Positions 1 through 13,977 are shown, numbered from the stretch's first letter. The stretch: DNA of 64,000 bases from Phycomyces blakesleeanus NRRL 1555(-) (GCF_001638985.1 NW_017265145.1:868001-932000), one strand, 5' to 3'. Notes: a model not told the origin generated them from the letters alone. Numbers and translations: made by a program.

Positions 1-449
1 TGTAGATGTGATGTGAATATGAGGATTTTGTTTCTAAACATACAAAAGAAATAATAGTGAAAAGAAGAAGATGCATTTGGGGTGTGGTTTTTGGGGGTGG
101 TGTGTAGGATTCATGTGCATATGATATGAGAGAAAATAAAAAGAAGAATATTAAGAATAAATAACAAGTAGATAAAGGAAATCGATCGTCTAAAATGCTG
201 ATCATGTAATGTATAATGTAATGTTTGTGTGATGTGGCATGCAAGTGAATCTGATGGTATTTGTTCTGTTCGGTTTGATTTGATTTTTTTTTTTTGGTTT
301 TGGTTTTTTGGTTGAAGGTGTGGATTATTTCTTGTTTGAGGATATGCTTAGTTGGTGTGGACAGATGTGTGAATATTTTCCAATAAAGAAGAAGGACAGG
401 CCAGATTCATTCCCTCTTTAAAATTGTTTTTTTTTTTGGATTAAATTTC
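1..449. other. Intergenic, 3' flank of the Zn2Cys6 gene
   Basis: No supportable gene. The stretch is AT-rich with short T and A runs and lies downstream of the stop codon of the minus-strand zinc-cluster gene, so it should contain its 3' UTR and polyadenylation signals. Anything belonging to a gene beyond the left edge cannot be judged. Confidence 0.6.
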
Positions 450-1978
450 TTAGATGAATGAGGTGGTCATAAACGATTGCCAAGACGATGCTGGTTCCTG
501 AAAGGTCTGGCTGAGGTCTAACCAGGGAGTAAATGGCTTCTGGATCAGCATGGTCTGTGTTTGGTATATTGGCTGTGACAGATTTGGAACATAGGCTGAT
601 GCTGATGATGACCAAGATGGGAGGGCGTTAGGGTTGGATGCCATCGAAACACTAAAACTGCCATCGGTAGGGCTGGTAGGAGGGAACAAAAGGCTGGTGT
701 CGGTTGGCTGGTAAAAGCTGTTTCCATGACTCAACATTGCGCCGTATGATCCTGATGTTGTATTGTTTTCTACTAAAGGAGGAATGGAAGACGGCACAAC
801 GGGGGTGGCGACAAATAGGTCTTCTGTAGGATAAAAGGGCTGGTTGGGGAATGTCTGGGAGGTAGGTGTGATGGATAGGGGCGAGAGAGAAGATGATGAG
901 TATGAAGATGAATAGGATGCTGCCGATGAAAATGACGATGATGATGGTAGGCCTGCTTCAGTCGCCTCAGTTCCTGCTTCGGCTGCTACTGTTGCTGTTA
1001 CCGCGGCTGCTGAAAAAAAGTTGCCCAGACCATAGAGATCTAATGGATCACTTGCGGACAAGGGCGATTGAGAGAGAGGTGGAGTGGAAGAGGTGGCAAA
1101 AAAGTGGCTGTCGGCATAGAATTCTTCAGGTTCAGGCTTGACAGATTGGTCAATGTAGAATGCTTGGTTGTCGATTCCAAAGACGGGCTCAATTGTCTGC
1201 GAAGCGTAGGCTGGCTGCCAGGGTTGCTGAGACATCAATGTAGACGGGATGGTGAGGTAGGATAAAGGAGACTCTTTGGTGACAGAAAGAGCAGCGGGGC
1301 TGGTTAGGATAGGTGGAACGATTTCCTGAGATTGACGTTCGTTTGTGGGTCGAATGACAACTGAAATACAATAATAACAAAAATGATTAATATTTCTGTA
1401 AAAGATCTAAAATAGATCCTGATGTATTTACCAGCTTGATGGTGGCGACGCTTCTTGTAAGGACCTCTCTTGACACCCTTTCTACGCTCCTTTCTGGGAG
1501 AATTGATGCAGGTTTCAGTCAGACCAAGCTTGACACAACGTTTGCAGGGTCTTCCTTCGTCACACTTCTTACAAGCCTTTTGGCAATTGACTAATATATA
1601 CAATATAATATCGGAGATTAGTAAATGTTGAACCATGTGAGGTTAGAAACGAGCTTCTATATTTTGTTCTTGTGTGTGGCTCGTATCACATCAACTTTGT
1701 GACTCAAAAGAGGTCGAATTAAGAGCCACGCCATTGTAAATACAATGAGCAGAAACAGAAGCAGAAATATAGATATATATAGAAGGGGGTGTTGAATAAT
1801 TACCACATGCGTTTTTGACTTGTTTTCTTTTGGAAATCTTGCTTCGTGGGGTGCGAGACCGGATAGATGGTACTGACACCATGGCAATGGGCGTCTTTTC
1901 GAGCTGTTTGATTTCTTGGGTGACTGTAGTGTCTACACAGAGCGAATCGTGACAAGGAGTAGAATGGTTGAAATGCAT
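450..1978 (-). CDS. Zn2Cys6 (fungal zinc cluster) transcription factor
   Basis: Probable DNA-binding transcription regulator acting in the nucleus; its target genes are unknown. Three exons, read on the minus strand: 1978-1804, 1590-1432, 1360-450, giving 414 residues. Both introns have GT-AG ends and the frame stays open. The zinc cluster lies at about residues 56-86, split by intron 1. Its six cysteines follow the C-x2-C-x6-C-x5-C-x2-C-x8-C pattern, with KKCDEGRPCKRC as core, followed by a basic RGPYKKR patch that probably contacts DNA. The rest is a long Ser/Thr/Pro-rich tail with acidic patches, as in activation domains. An extra cysteine (QKACKKC) sits inside the first loop. No fungal-specific middle homology domain is visible. 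I chose the ATG at 1978 because the cluster is near the N-terminus. Family sure; exact orthology unknown. Confidence 0.9.
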
Positions 1979-2777
1979 GTTGGTTGTCTATTTGATCTGT
2001 GATGCTGATGATGATATTGATATTGATATTGATATTTGTTCTTGTTCTTTTGTCTGTTGGAATACAAGAGATAGATAGAATAGGATATTTGACTGGCTTG
2101 GTTGTTTAAAGCTGGTTTTATTCCAAGGCTGTTTGTTGCTTTGTTTCGAAAGAACTAAAGAAATGGGTGGTTGAGGAAATAGAGCTTTATATATATATAT
2201 ATCTTTTTTTTGCACATTTAGTCTTGCTTATTCATTTTATTAAATTATATAAATAAATTCTATATCTATTTTCGCCTACTAGATTGTAATTGGTCGCACG
2301 TTTTTTTGTGTTAAATTCGGATGGTCTTAACGTCTATTCTATTTTATTCTATTTTATATATATTTTACTTTTATTTTGTGCACATGGAACCCAACCACAC
2401 TTCTACTCAAGACTAAAAAAGAATAATCTTGAACAGCCGTGCGCAAAAATATTAAGACACGTTTTTGCCTATTTACCCGAACATCTCAAATTCAACATGT
2501 AAATGAATGACAGGTAAGACAGGACAAATAGGCAGATATATATATGAGGGAGTAAGGGCTTGTGTCAGTATATCAAATAGAAAGCTAAATTAGTAGCTCA
2601 AGACATCAATAGCAACAGCAATAATTAAAAGAAGTAATTGAGTAATTGAATAATTGAATAACTGAATAGTAAACTATATTCATGTATTATAAAACTGTGT
2701 AAAAAAGATGTATGTTTAGGGTCCATGTAGTGAACTTTACAAATATTGCTTCCAAATCAAGCAAGGAAAAGGAGGCA

Positions 2778-2805
2778 AATAATAATAATAATAATAATAA
2801 TAATA
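2778..2805. repeat. AAT microsatellite
   Basis: About nine tandem AAT units in non-coding DNA, seen directly. Confidence 0.9.
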
Positions 2806-3529
2806 CACACATTATACCCACATAATGGAAGATCTCATACTATAATAATAAAATAAAATATAAGAAAAAAACCAGTAAGAAAACACCTTTAGATATCCAA
2901 AATAATTTGTTACCGTAGTACGGACACATGCGACAACCAATTAGCCACGTTCTTTCCCTAGTGCAATGGTTCAGTTACACTAAACAGGCGCCAGATTAGT
3001 TGCTGCTCGCGTGTCTATGAGTAGCACAACGATCAAGCCAAAGCAGTGAGAAGGAGTAGTAATAAGAACAAGCCAATATATACATACCTGAATAATTTTA
3101 GTTTATCAAGAGTGATACTCTGTATGTATATTCATATATTACTTGCATAGCATTTTATTATATAATTCTGTGATTTTATGATTAATGTTTATTTATATAT
3201 ATGTGTGTGTGTGCTTTATCTTGGCAAGTGCTTCCTAATTCACAATAATAGTAATACACACACACGTACAAACGTACACGGAGACGCACACGAAGCAATC
3301 CACGAATAGATATGCAAACAGAGGCAACGCATATGTGTGTGTAAACCGGGGACCTGTCTTATTGTTCTCTAATGCCTGACCAATAATAAGCCCAACTGTT
3401 CCAAAACTACCTGATCTTTTGAAACCAAAAAATAAAATAAAACAGATACCTTTCTAAACCGTATCTTATTTCCACGGCTAGCAAAAACAGGAATTAGCAC
3501 CTGTTTGATTGCTTTATATTGAATAATAC

Positions 3530-3577
3530 AATTATGATTATGATTATTATGATTATTATGATTATTATGATTATTAC
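3530..3577. repeat. ATTATG-type microsatellite
   Basis: Tandem ATTATG/ATT units over roughly 48 nt in intergenic DNA. Antisense it reads as a His/Asn-rich frame, which I take as a shadow of the repeat. Confidence 0.85.
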
Positions 3578-4932
3578 TGTTATTTCTACGATCATACCTA
3601 GATGATATACATATAATATATATATATATATATATACATAAGAAAAAGGGATCCACGTATAATTGAACCTCAGTTTTATAATGAGACTGTGGGTATATAA
3701 TTAATTAATATTTGTTAACAAAGTATATATATATATATATATATAAAATAAAATAAAAATAAAATCGTTCGATGATAGAAAGAATTGTCTAGGTGCACTC
3801 GGACTTGTAGAGAACGTGCCGAGGATATTTCTACGCAGTCTTATTATTGTCCTTCTATTAGCCAAAATCTTCTTTGCTCTAGTTACTTACTTATTCATTT
3901 TTGTAGCTAAAATCGTATGTATATAGATATACTTAATGTAATGTAGTGTAGTGTAGTGTACTTATATAATACAAATAGATCTACCAAAAAGAATATATCT
4001 GATTTATAGGCAAGTAATATTATATATATATATAAAAGAATGGAGATCCGAACGCCGGTTTAACGGTATAAAATTCAAAAGGTAAAAAAAAATCAATCGA
4101 TATTCTATATTCACACACAAGCTTATAACAATAGTATTCTAGAATACAACAAACGACTGACTAATTAAAAGTTGGATTGAGAATATATTTCGTCACAGTT
4201 GATGACGTAAAATTAGTAAGTTACCACCTTTTACTTTCATTTGTTTCATCCTCTTTTTTGTGTGTGTATTTATATTTATTGGTACTGCCGACGCATAGAG
4301 TTGGCGGCCTTTCAAACTAAAATAATAATAATTAAGAAATAGGTGTACAATAAAAGGGACGAGAGTGACATAAACACTTACACATTAGTGGTGAGGTAAT
4401 AGGATCTACATATTGCAGTCACTACCTTAGCTGCAACCACATTAAAGAGTAAGGGGAGTGCTGTCAGATATTTTTTCCCATCATTCCTAATCAAGCGTGC
4501 ACCATTCCAACATGGTCCCACACAATATGAAGAGAGGAGGAGATCAAAAGAAAAAGACAAGCGTCGGAGACAAATAATAAAGAACAGTTGTTTCAATACC
4601 AACTTCCACACTTGAAACTTGCGAGGGTAGGAGAAGGCAAAGTTTTCAAAGGTCCAGTGTGGAGAGACAGAATGGACAGTTTAGGCTGGGAAGGAAGGAA
4701 GAAGTGCGACTAAAGACAAAGTCAGTGGTGGGGACCCCTCGTCAAAGGGTTCCTGTTTTTTTATATACTCTTATAAATTTGTTTTCATTTGAGATATCAG
4801 GCACCTTATCTTCTCTTCTTTTATTATGATAGCTTCAATAGCATCCTTTAAATACCCCAATACTCGTAGCAGTATTAAGAACAAAAAAAAAGGAGTCAGC
4901 TAATATAGAATTAAAAATCATAATAATATGGA

Positions 4933-5880
4933 TACTGAGTAGGGTTTTCACCCCCTCCAAGTGGTAATATCCAAGACCATCAAGAGGGCAGTGAAGATCG
5001 CTACGAGATTCTCCCTACGATGTTACCTTTATGACCTTGTTATGACCTGTCAAGCAAAGAAATTCTACGGGCTAATGAAATCAAGGTCATTGTAGCCAAA
5101 CCCCTTGGCATTAAAAGCATGTCGGGCAACGACTTCACCCTCAGCCCATCCGAGCAGAGAGATGGCCGGCGCATAGACATGCTTTATATCCCCGCCAACA
5201 ATGTAAAGAAGTGTCTCGCTCCAGTAATTGTCTCACTCCAAAAAAAAAAAAAAAAAAAAAAAAAAGGCGACAAGGACTTCATTGAACGTGATGGACGCAA
5301 CAGAATTATATCCCCATGTCATGGTAATCTCATCCGATGGGTTTTCCGATAAACGATTTCGAGATTCTACGTTCACCAAAGAAGAACCTCGCACTTTCTA
5401 CACCCACCCCTGCCAAGCATTGGCAAAGAGCATCAGAATATGTATATCCCGGAGCCTATTTCCTCAATTGGATCAAACCCCTTTGGATAAAATGATCGCT
5501 CTCTGCCACATATTCTTCAGGAAACAGAAGAGCATCCTGATTCTTGAGAAATACGATGATCTTTTTGTACAAGCCATATACAAAGTCGCCCTTCAAGTAT
5601 GTGCAATTCAAAAAGACAATACATCAAAACTTAATGAAGTAATGCAGATTTTTTGTGATTCTGTCGATAATCAATTCGACAAAATCTTAAAGCAATATAT
5701 ATATATATATATATGGACGGTTCTCTTGTGTTAATTGCTATGATAAAGACAACTCTAGAGGGTTATTAAAACGCTAACGACAAAAGAGCATTCTAAAGAG
5801 CAACCCTCTGACTCCCACTGCAAAAGTCGAAAAAATAACAATAATATATGACATTCAGGGCAGCCTCAAAATTATTTTTC
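4933..5880 (+). pseudogene. Decayed dispersed gene, possible PD-(D/E)XK nuclease-like family, copy A
   Basis: A broken coding sequence. One frame runs from about 4933 (in-frame stop near 5031) through residues such as GRRIDMLYIPANN to an A tract at 5240-5265. Homology then continues in a second frame, with residues such as LDQTPLDKMIALCHIFF and IYKVALQVCAIQKDN, until a TA repeat near 5696-5714. Stops, a frameshift and an apparent internal deletion around 5266-5330 show it is dead. From about 5586 on, it matches a second copy at 11231-11520. The segment 'RRID...APVIV' looks to me like the core of a PD-(D/E)XK fold, as in Rpn-like proteins that are multicopy in some mucoralean fungi. That family call is inference from memory of the pattern; decay and repetition are seen directly. 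Confidence 0.6.
5240..5265. repeat. 26-nt A tract inside the relic gene
   Basis: Uninterrupted run of 26 A. It interrupts the coding homology of the relic at the point where the reading frame changes. Confidence 0.9.
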
Positions 5881-8800
5881 TGCCCTGATTTTAAATTCCC
5901 GCATAATAAATAAATAATAAAAAATATTCTTACTTGTATTTGCCTCAACAAGTTATAAATATGTAATATATAATGGTATGTGTGGGGTGTAAATGCCCAT
6001 ATAAGGAATATTGGCAGACTAACAAAAGCTTAATTTAAATCAATTATGTAGGTAAAAGTGCACATTTATATATACACCTATAATTTATTTATATATATAT
6101 ATTTATTTAAAGAACTAGTCTAGTGTACAAGAATGGTAGTCTAGAAATTCTAAGAACAACGTGTCTTACGTGATATTCCAGCCTATACGTTTTTCCACTT
6201 AATTTCAGGACATTTAATGACCCTGGGAAACCCACCAAAGGGCTTTGACCAATGGTATCCTTCATACACATACGAAGGACCATATTTACCGAGAATCCCG
6301 GACCAACAGATACATAAAATCCTAAATTTATTATTATTTTATATATAAAAACACATTTTACAGACTCTATGATTGTAATAAATTACAAAGATCTAATCAA
6401 AGCTTCATTTTCTTATCTACAACCAAAAGGGAAAAATAAATTATTATAATTTTGGCTTTTTGAGAAAAAAGACCAAATGTATTCCTTGATCCGAAACAAT
6501 CGTTTATCAACAAACGTGGACTTTATTCACTAAGCCATCTAGTCTCTTTATGCTTTCATTTTGTATAGCGCACAGGCAACATTACCCTATTTCCCTTTTG
6601 TTCTTATTACTCTTCTCCTTCACAGTATCCCTAAATAAGAAGATGATCCACTTGAATTTACACACACACAAATCATATAATCCTCATGTAAGTCTTGATT
6701 TAAAAAGTCAGGCAGCTAAAGAGTGATACAACAATTGCTTATCAAATAATATCTACTTTTATTTTTATATTTTATATTGTACCTTGTCTCTTGTTTTCTT
6801 AATGTCACTAGACTCAATAGCACAAAATGATACTCTCACAATAAAAGAAAACGTCCTTCCCATCATCAATTATAAAATAGCCATATTCTCACAGCCAATT
6901 ATCATATATTAAATCAAATCAAATCAAATCAAATTAACTGTAAGTTTATTTCTTGATAATTGCAATAAACAATAATTGTCCCCTAAAGATTTATACTAGG
7001 CAATATCATCATTAACAATCACCAACCAGAAACAAAGGATAGATATACCTTTCTTTTTCTTTGTAAATATATGTGCATTGGCTATTAATACATGTTTCCC
7101 GCCAACACTAGATATTCTATTATACGTCATAAACTCACCGATCGATACAGAGCCCAATTTACAGCTGCATGGATACCATGCCTTTGTAACTTACAGATCG
7201 GTTTCCTGCACCTTGATTTCCTTTATTAAAAATAAATAAAGCGTACAAAACCTTCCAAACTGCCCAAGGGCTGGCACACTACATGACTAATGGTTAATAT
7301 ATTCTCCAGATATATATTTTTATTATTTGTAAGAAATAAAAATAAAATGAAATGAAATGAAATTAATGGTGTTTTCCAAAATAATAATAATGATGAATGT
7401 AATTGTACACAGGAACCGTTTTACACTGAAACTATGTATGTAACACTCCCACATTAACATGTCTAACAATGCATACTAAAATTTGTGAAAACATCATGTA
7501 CCATAAAGAAACGTGCAAATTCCAAAAAGAAAAAAAAAAGACTTGGGCTGTTGTAAAACATCTGTCTCTTATTAGAGGTTTCCCAATTATTGTTACAGTT
7601 ACAATCACACAAGTGTAATACCGAGATATTACAAACAACACCTTTCACATTATAGTAATGAAGAGGGCTTTGACTGTATATCTCGTTTATTGTGGTTGGG
7701 GTTAAAGGTAAAGTATGTAAAAAGAAGTGGGATCAAGTATTACGTTTCACTCCAGCTCTTAACCCATCATATAACCATTTACACACATATATACATAAAT
7801 ACATACATACGTACATACGTACAAAGCCAGAAATATTCTTAATATGTAGGTATTATTATTAGAGGGTGAGTTTTATGTGATATATATGTTTTTGTGTCAA
7901 TAAAGTATATAATCCTTTTGAAACTCACCACAAAGACAAAAGGGTATTGTGCAGTCCATAAGGATACCTATGTCTAAATAACGATGGGTAAGGGACTAGA
8001 GATTTTTTTGTACACACTGGTTGATTGGACCTAGAAGTAACAAATACAAAAAGAAGAAGACAGGACTATGGTGCTACCATGTCAAAATCCGAAAGGTGCT
8101 TGTTGACATAGCTTTCAATTTATGTCAGGAAGGGTGCAAGAGCCTCAATCTATATATTGCAAGAATTAAATGAGATGGGATATGAGGGGAGGAGATATTA
8201 TTTGTAAGTTTTCTACTGGAATTTGAGTATATCTTGGCGGTAGATTATTATGCTTTCTGGTACACAGAAAATAATATGTGCACAGGTATTAAAGGAGCTC
8301 ATCATGGGATATATTGACACAAAGTACTAAAACATCCTGTCTGTCTTATATTCTTCCGTTTTGAATTGAATGAAATACACGCAACATTTATTTTCATTTT
8401 GGACAGCTAGTACTCTGTTATGCATTTAAATTTCCTTTACACAAACACAGGGTTAATGTATGTTGCTCTTATTTCGGAGCCTCTTCAGATTGTTCCAATA
8501 ATGCGGGGAAATGAGATATGAAATGCGTATATTTCTTCCAAAGAACTCCAGATGGTCTTGTGTAAGCACGAAACTTGATATCTTTGCAAGTCGCTTGAGC
8601 CCATTCATGTTGAACTATTTATTTTCTCTTTATTTTTGGCATTAACTTAACAGTAATGCTCTATTAGGTGCTGTGCGGCTTTGTTAAATCAGGGATTAAG
8701 AGTTAAAGCATAATACATGATATATATATATATATATTCTGTACCCTGTGTTGAGTTATTTGTACTTAAAGAAGTCTATATGTAGGTATCGGCCGACGTG

Positions 8801-11230
8801 AATTCCGTAAATGGATGTAAATTTGAGATTACAACCAGACAGACCATAGAGATAGCTTGGAATACACAAGCTTTCTTTCATCCTTTCTTTAATCTTCTTT
8901 TTTGGCGCTCTATATGGGGTTTACGAAGCTGTAAAACCAAAGGAAAAAGGGATTTTGTAAACAGTCATATATCTATTTTTTATGTGCTTTATTAGGCTAA
9001 ATCTGTACCAGTTTTGATCAGTAAAATATGTAAGCTTCTTATCACCTTTTATTATTATTACTTAATCTAGAACGTCTTTACTGACCTAGACTTCAAGTCT
9101 ACGACAGGTGTTTTTTTTGTTATTGTTGTATATGTGATAATTCAACTTAATAAATTAATAGCTCAATATGGCTTTCTTCTTTATTTCTTGCTAAGAGTCT
9201 GTGATTATTACTATATGTTTGTTTGTTTTTTTGGAAATATAGCTCATCCTGAAAAGAAAGAGAAAACATAATCGACATTACTATGTGTGTCTGTGTACTG
9301 TACTATAATATAAGAGTAGACCAATAAGAGTTATAGATAACGGATAATAATTTATATCTGTGATGTAGACGAATAAGAGAATCCATAGCGCAATTAAGTA
9401 AATAGATGAGTTACACTGCCATTATAAAGTGTTGGGTACTTGTTATTATTCTTGAATATCTATAATAACAGTATAATCAAATTAGCAATTTAGCTCAAAA
9501 TAAATATAAAAAAAAAGTAAGCTGATTATTATTACTATTACTATCATTGATGTCGTTGTATGTAGTAGAAAATATACTATAGATTTGTAGACTTTAATGT
9601 CTCACAAAGCACTACTTATAGTCTTACTACAGTCTCAATATATATATATATATATATTAAGAAAACGCAGCCCCATTATGTAGAACAAACTAGCCAAGGT
9701 ATACACAACTAAGATACGATTGGGTCAATGAAGAATATCAAGCCTCAAGATAAGAATCCTTGTTTTGATCATTGTGATGATTAGTATTACTATTTCTATT
9801 ATTAAAAGAAGAGTAAGAAGAAGAAAAATTGTGTTTCATTTGGTTATAAAGCAAATTTATTGTTTAACACCTAGATTTATAATATTTTACTAAAGTATTA
9901 TAAACAATATATATATATAGCTATTGAATTGGCTGTTTTAATTCAATTGAAAAGATTTGAACACACACTTATATACAGAAACATCAGGCTATTATCTAAT
10001 GAGATGTAAGAACATGGACTTACCATTAATAACAAAATGTGTCAATTGTTATATCCAAAAAAGGTTACATTGTTTGTCAGCAAGATTCTGAAGTGACAAA
10101 TAATTTATTTTATTTTTATTTTTTATTGGTAGGTGGTTATGGCTCTGGCACATTTATAGCATTATTGGGCACCCATTGCAAGGTGTGGCAAAAATAAGAT
10201 AGAAAAGGAACTAGGGGCAGTCAACCATAACAGCCCAATGAAAATGGCTTGATTGCTCTGATTGGCTAGTATTCATTTGTTGAATATTGTATCAAAATTA
10301 AGATTATTATGAATATTCATGCTTAATACCTGCTTCAATGGTATTAATGATAGTTAGATTGCTAATATACCGAATAACAATGCTTACAATAAGAATGCTC
10401 CTCTGTATTGCTTATCAAGCCATGATGTGGCTGAAAATATTACAAATAACATTTGTTAGTATATATAGCTTACTCTCATAGAATTACATTATTATGGTTG
10501 TAAGCTGCGAGGAAATATGGATATGGTAATCGTTCCTTCATAAACGCTTCTCTAATAAGCATTCAAAGCATCACATTGCTTTCTTCTCCTTGTGAAAATC
10601 TTATAGAGACATATTTTGAACGTAACTATGAAAGATAAAATAAAAATAAAAGTAAAAATCATAGCTAATGAGTGGTGGCCATGGGAAGCTTTGTTTTTTT
10701 TATTTCCTTCCAAAACTAATAGTAGATGACTTTTAGAAAATCTAGTAAAGATTTCTCAGGATTTTTTTTTAGTATTATTATTATTATTCACATATATGGT
10801 GTAAGCAGTTCTATGCTGCTAATTACTTTAAGAAACAAACAAGACAAGTCCCAGAATAATGTCCCTCGAGATGTACTTTATTTATCACTAGATGTTTTAT
10901 AAGGAACTATAAGTGCTTTAATGGGTATATTTGACAGCTTCTCGTAAAGCTGTCAAGTGAATACAGAATCTTCTATAGATAGTTGAATATGAGATGTTCA
11001 GCTCTACCTTAATTGCATCTGAAAAGAAATTACATTAAGCACCAACATGCATTATTATTATTATATATATAATGAATAATCCTTCAAATGTTTTATTTAC
11101 GCAGTATAGCTCATAAATATTATATACAGATATCACCCTTTAATTTCTGTATCTATTGAACTCAAAATGTATGTAAGAAAAAGATAAAAGGCATATAAAG
11201 CAATTCAATATGTAAATACTAAACACCAAT
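5881..11230. other. Intergenic, gene-poor AT-rich block
   Basis: More than 5 kb without a supportable gene on either strand. The frames present are short, AT-rich and lack conserved motifs. Short TA, CA and ATT repeats are scattered throughout, for example near 8721, 9640 and 9910. I saw no tRNA or rRNA pattern. Confidence 0.55.
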
Positions 11231-11520
11231 TCGCCCTTCAAGTACGCACAATTCAAAAAAACAATAACGATCCAGTGGTTCTAATGAAAAGCATCTGCAA
11301 AAGTTATAAGAGCTATGGCCTGGTCTTTTATAAATGGTAAAAGGAGCAATATATATGGACAGTTCTTCTGCGTCGACTGCTATGCCAAATGCAACTATAG
11401 AGGGCTGTTTAGACGCTGTAATAGCTATAAAGCGCTAAAAAAAAAAGACATTCCAAAAAGCAACCCACTGATTTCCACAGCAAAAGTCGAAAAAATAATA
11501 ACAATAATATACTTCAAATC
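11231..11520 (+). pseudogene. Decayed dispersed gene, copy B (3' part only)
   Basis: Direct-orientation partial copy of the relic at 4933-5880. Shared blocks include a 14-nt match (11231-11244 with 5586-5599), the 'atatatggac.gttct' segment, the 'ctatagaggg' segment, and a 19-nt match (11480-11498 with 5820-5838). Translation of 11315 onward keeps a Cys-bearing tail (CVDCYAKCNYRGLFRRC) that copy A has largely lost. Only the C-terminal third of the ancestral gene is present, with no plausible start, so it is not a functional gene. Confidence 0.6.
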
Positions 11521-13800
11521 ACCCCTAAATCACCCCTTCCAACCACTCTTTTTTTTCCCCTTAGTGGTACTAATTAGCTTTCTTTCCAAAGATAAATATA
11601 TTTAGTATATTGCGGGTCTCTTTTTTCATAAGCTATAAAGCTTAAAATTTTGAACCCTTGCCATATAGGTTGACAAGGTGATATATTTGTAACATTTAGA
11701 GCGAGTATTTATATATCTATATATACTTGGTAATTGAATATATATATATATATTCTCTGCAATGTCTTTAAGAGCTCGAGTTATGACTGCGCTTTGATAT
11801 GTAGACCTCTATAATATGTTTAAATTCATTTCAATCCGCAGCGGCAGTCTTGCTAAATATCGAAACAGTATTGTATTTGACTCGTCTCTTTGCTGAAGAA
11901 TGAAAAAAGAAAAATACTTTTTTTTTGGCTTTCTTACCATAGTCTTTGGTAATTAGAGTATTGGCCCAAATACATCACAGCACATTAGCTGTATTTAGAA
12001 TACCATAAAATAATGCTTTTGAAGCTTCTTTGAAATGTCTTGCCCTTTAATACACTACAGAAATCGAATTTTCTCTTTTGACCTTGATTTCCTTTAAAAT
12101 CTGAGGATTTTGATGTAGACTGCCTTTATACAAGGTTATAATTCAACTCAATACATATGTAACTGTAACTGTAACTGTAACCGTAATTGTGAATGTTATT
12201 GTGATTGTGATTGTATATTAATTACAATTGGCTTTAGTCAGGACTTTACATAGTAAGTTTCTACACATGCACCTTTCAAATAAATCCCATAAATCCCATA
12301 ATTCTCCTTTATTCTTTTATCTCAGTTCAAATTTCACAACAATTCCCATCTTTTTCTTTTCTTTTGTGTGTGTGTGTGTGGCTGATTTAGTAAAGAATCA
12401 TTAACCGCGTTAAATAAGAATACAGTATATATATATATATATATAATATATAAATAATGGTATTTAAACCGTTGAAAACAGTTCCCACTATCATTATTAC
12501 CTATGTCCTCATATATTCATTTTTTTGCTTCTATTTTACTTTTTTTTTTATAAAAAATAAAATAAAAAAACAAGTATTCATTCCATCTACAAAATCCCTT
12601 TATTTTTATTCTTCTTCATTCAAGTAACACCTGCCTTTTGGGACACATATATTCAATTCCCTTTTTGTATACAAGGCAGAGGTCTGGACATTCAAAAGGT
12701 TGCTCCTTTTGAGCTGTGACCGGGGTCACTGTTTCGTAGCTGTAAAAAAAAAGACCCAAAAAAAAACTTAGGAACAGTTCTGTTACGCCGCTTATCTAAT
12801 CCATCGCCTTTGTCTTCATTGATCTTTTTTATAGAGATCCTTAATTTAAGGTATGTGAAAAGTTTGTAAAACTTGTCGATTATAAACATAAACTTGTAAT
12901 AAAGTCAAGAACCCTTAAGAAAGAAGAAGAAGAAGAAGAGATTAGCAGTAGTTTACTTCAATAATACATGCATACTTATACATACCAAGACAATTGTGGT
13001 AAGTGAGTAAAGAAGAAAAAATTAACAATGAATCCCGGAGAGCTGTGTCTTTGGTCGGATATGTTATTTCAAAAGAAAAAAGAAAAAAGTTTCTGTTACT
13101 CAAAAATAATAATAAAAACCAGCTTTTATATCCCGGTTTTTCTCGTACAAACACATCGGGATCGAACAACAAATCTTGGTTGACATCTCGCTTGTGTGGA
13201 CAAGTGTTGCTTAGTAAAGATATTTCAATTATCGAGTATTGCTTTTATAAGCAGTATTATGATCTGTAATGTAGTCTATGAGATATATTATTTTACCATT
13301 GCTTGTAATATACACTACTTTACATATCTGTATATATATCAAATCCAAAGTTCGATATAGACGAGTGAGGACTGAGGACTGAGGAGGGAAATGAAAAATT
13401 GCACAAACTTGGAAAGTCTGATGGTTTATAAAGAGTAAAAAGAAAACCAAAAAAAAAGCTTGGAACTGAGGGGGTACTATCGATATAGACCATATAAACA
13501 GACAAAGTATATCTCGAACTGTGTATTGTTTTCTTACCTTTCGCCAAGGTGCACAAAAATTATAGTTTAGTGTACCTTTATGAAGTAAGCACTGCTAATT
13601 AGCTCTCGGTACGGAAACCCAGAGCGTTCCGGCTACAAACAAGCTTTTATTAACCTTCACTGATGATACACAAAGCTTTTGATGCTTTATAATTTTTGTT
13701 TGAGGTATCAAGATAATCAAATGATTGATCGTTTTTTTTTATTGAATGTATATTGAATCTATAGACTTTGACTAGCAGAGTTATTTCGACAAAAAGTGTG

Positions 13801-13833
<33 letters not shown>

Positions 13834-13977
13834 ACTACGCGCCTGGATAGACTTCCTTCTCAGCTAGGATAGTGGGAAGCTATCGGTAGTATATTTTTTT
13901 ATAGGAGTGAAGAATGAGGAGTTTAGGTAAAAAAAAGGGTGCTTTCTATCTCATCTAGAGCTTAGAAAGATCGGTAT
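11521..13977. other. Intergenic, AT-rich
   Basis: No supportable gene. Short frames at 12692-12889 (-), 13003-13269 (+) and 13320-13556 (-) have no recognisable motif or splice context. TA and TG runs near 12427 and 13799-13833. The part just below 13978 should hold the 3' UTR of the DPBB gene. Confidence 0.5.
13799..13833. repeat. TA then TG dinucleotide repeat
   Basis: A TA run passing into a TG run, seen directly in intergenic DNA. Confidence 0.85.

Larger units (their letters stand above)
1979..4932. other. Intergenic, AT-rich, simple repeats
   Basis: No gene that I can support. It contains the promoter side of the zinc-cluster gene (just above 1978) and many microsatellites: an AAT run near 2778-2805, an ATTATG array near 3530-3577, and TA runs near 3625 and 3727. 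A 77-codon minus-strand frame at 4378-4611 reads like part of a membrane protein, but I found no start, splice context or recognisable motif, so I leave it unannotated. Confidence 0.5.

Noticed and set aside
3530..3577. Regular array resembling short direct repeats (CRISPR-like)
   Set aside because: Six-base units without spacers in a eukaryotic genome; a microsatellite.
4378..4611. Minus-strand 77-codon frame, considered as an EXS-type membrane protein exon
   Set aside because: Residues do not line up with EXS signatures, and no flanking exons were found.
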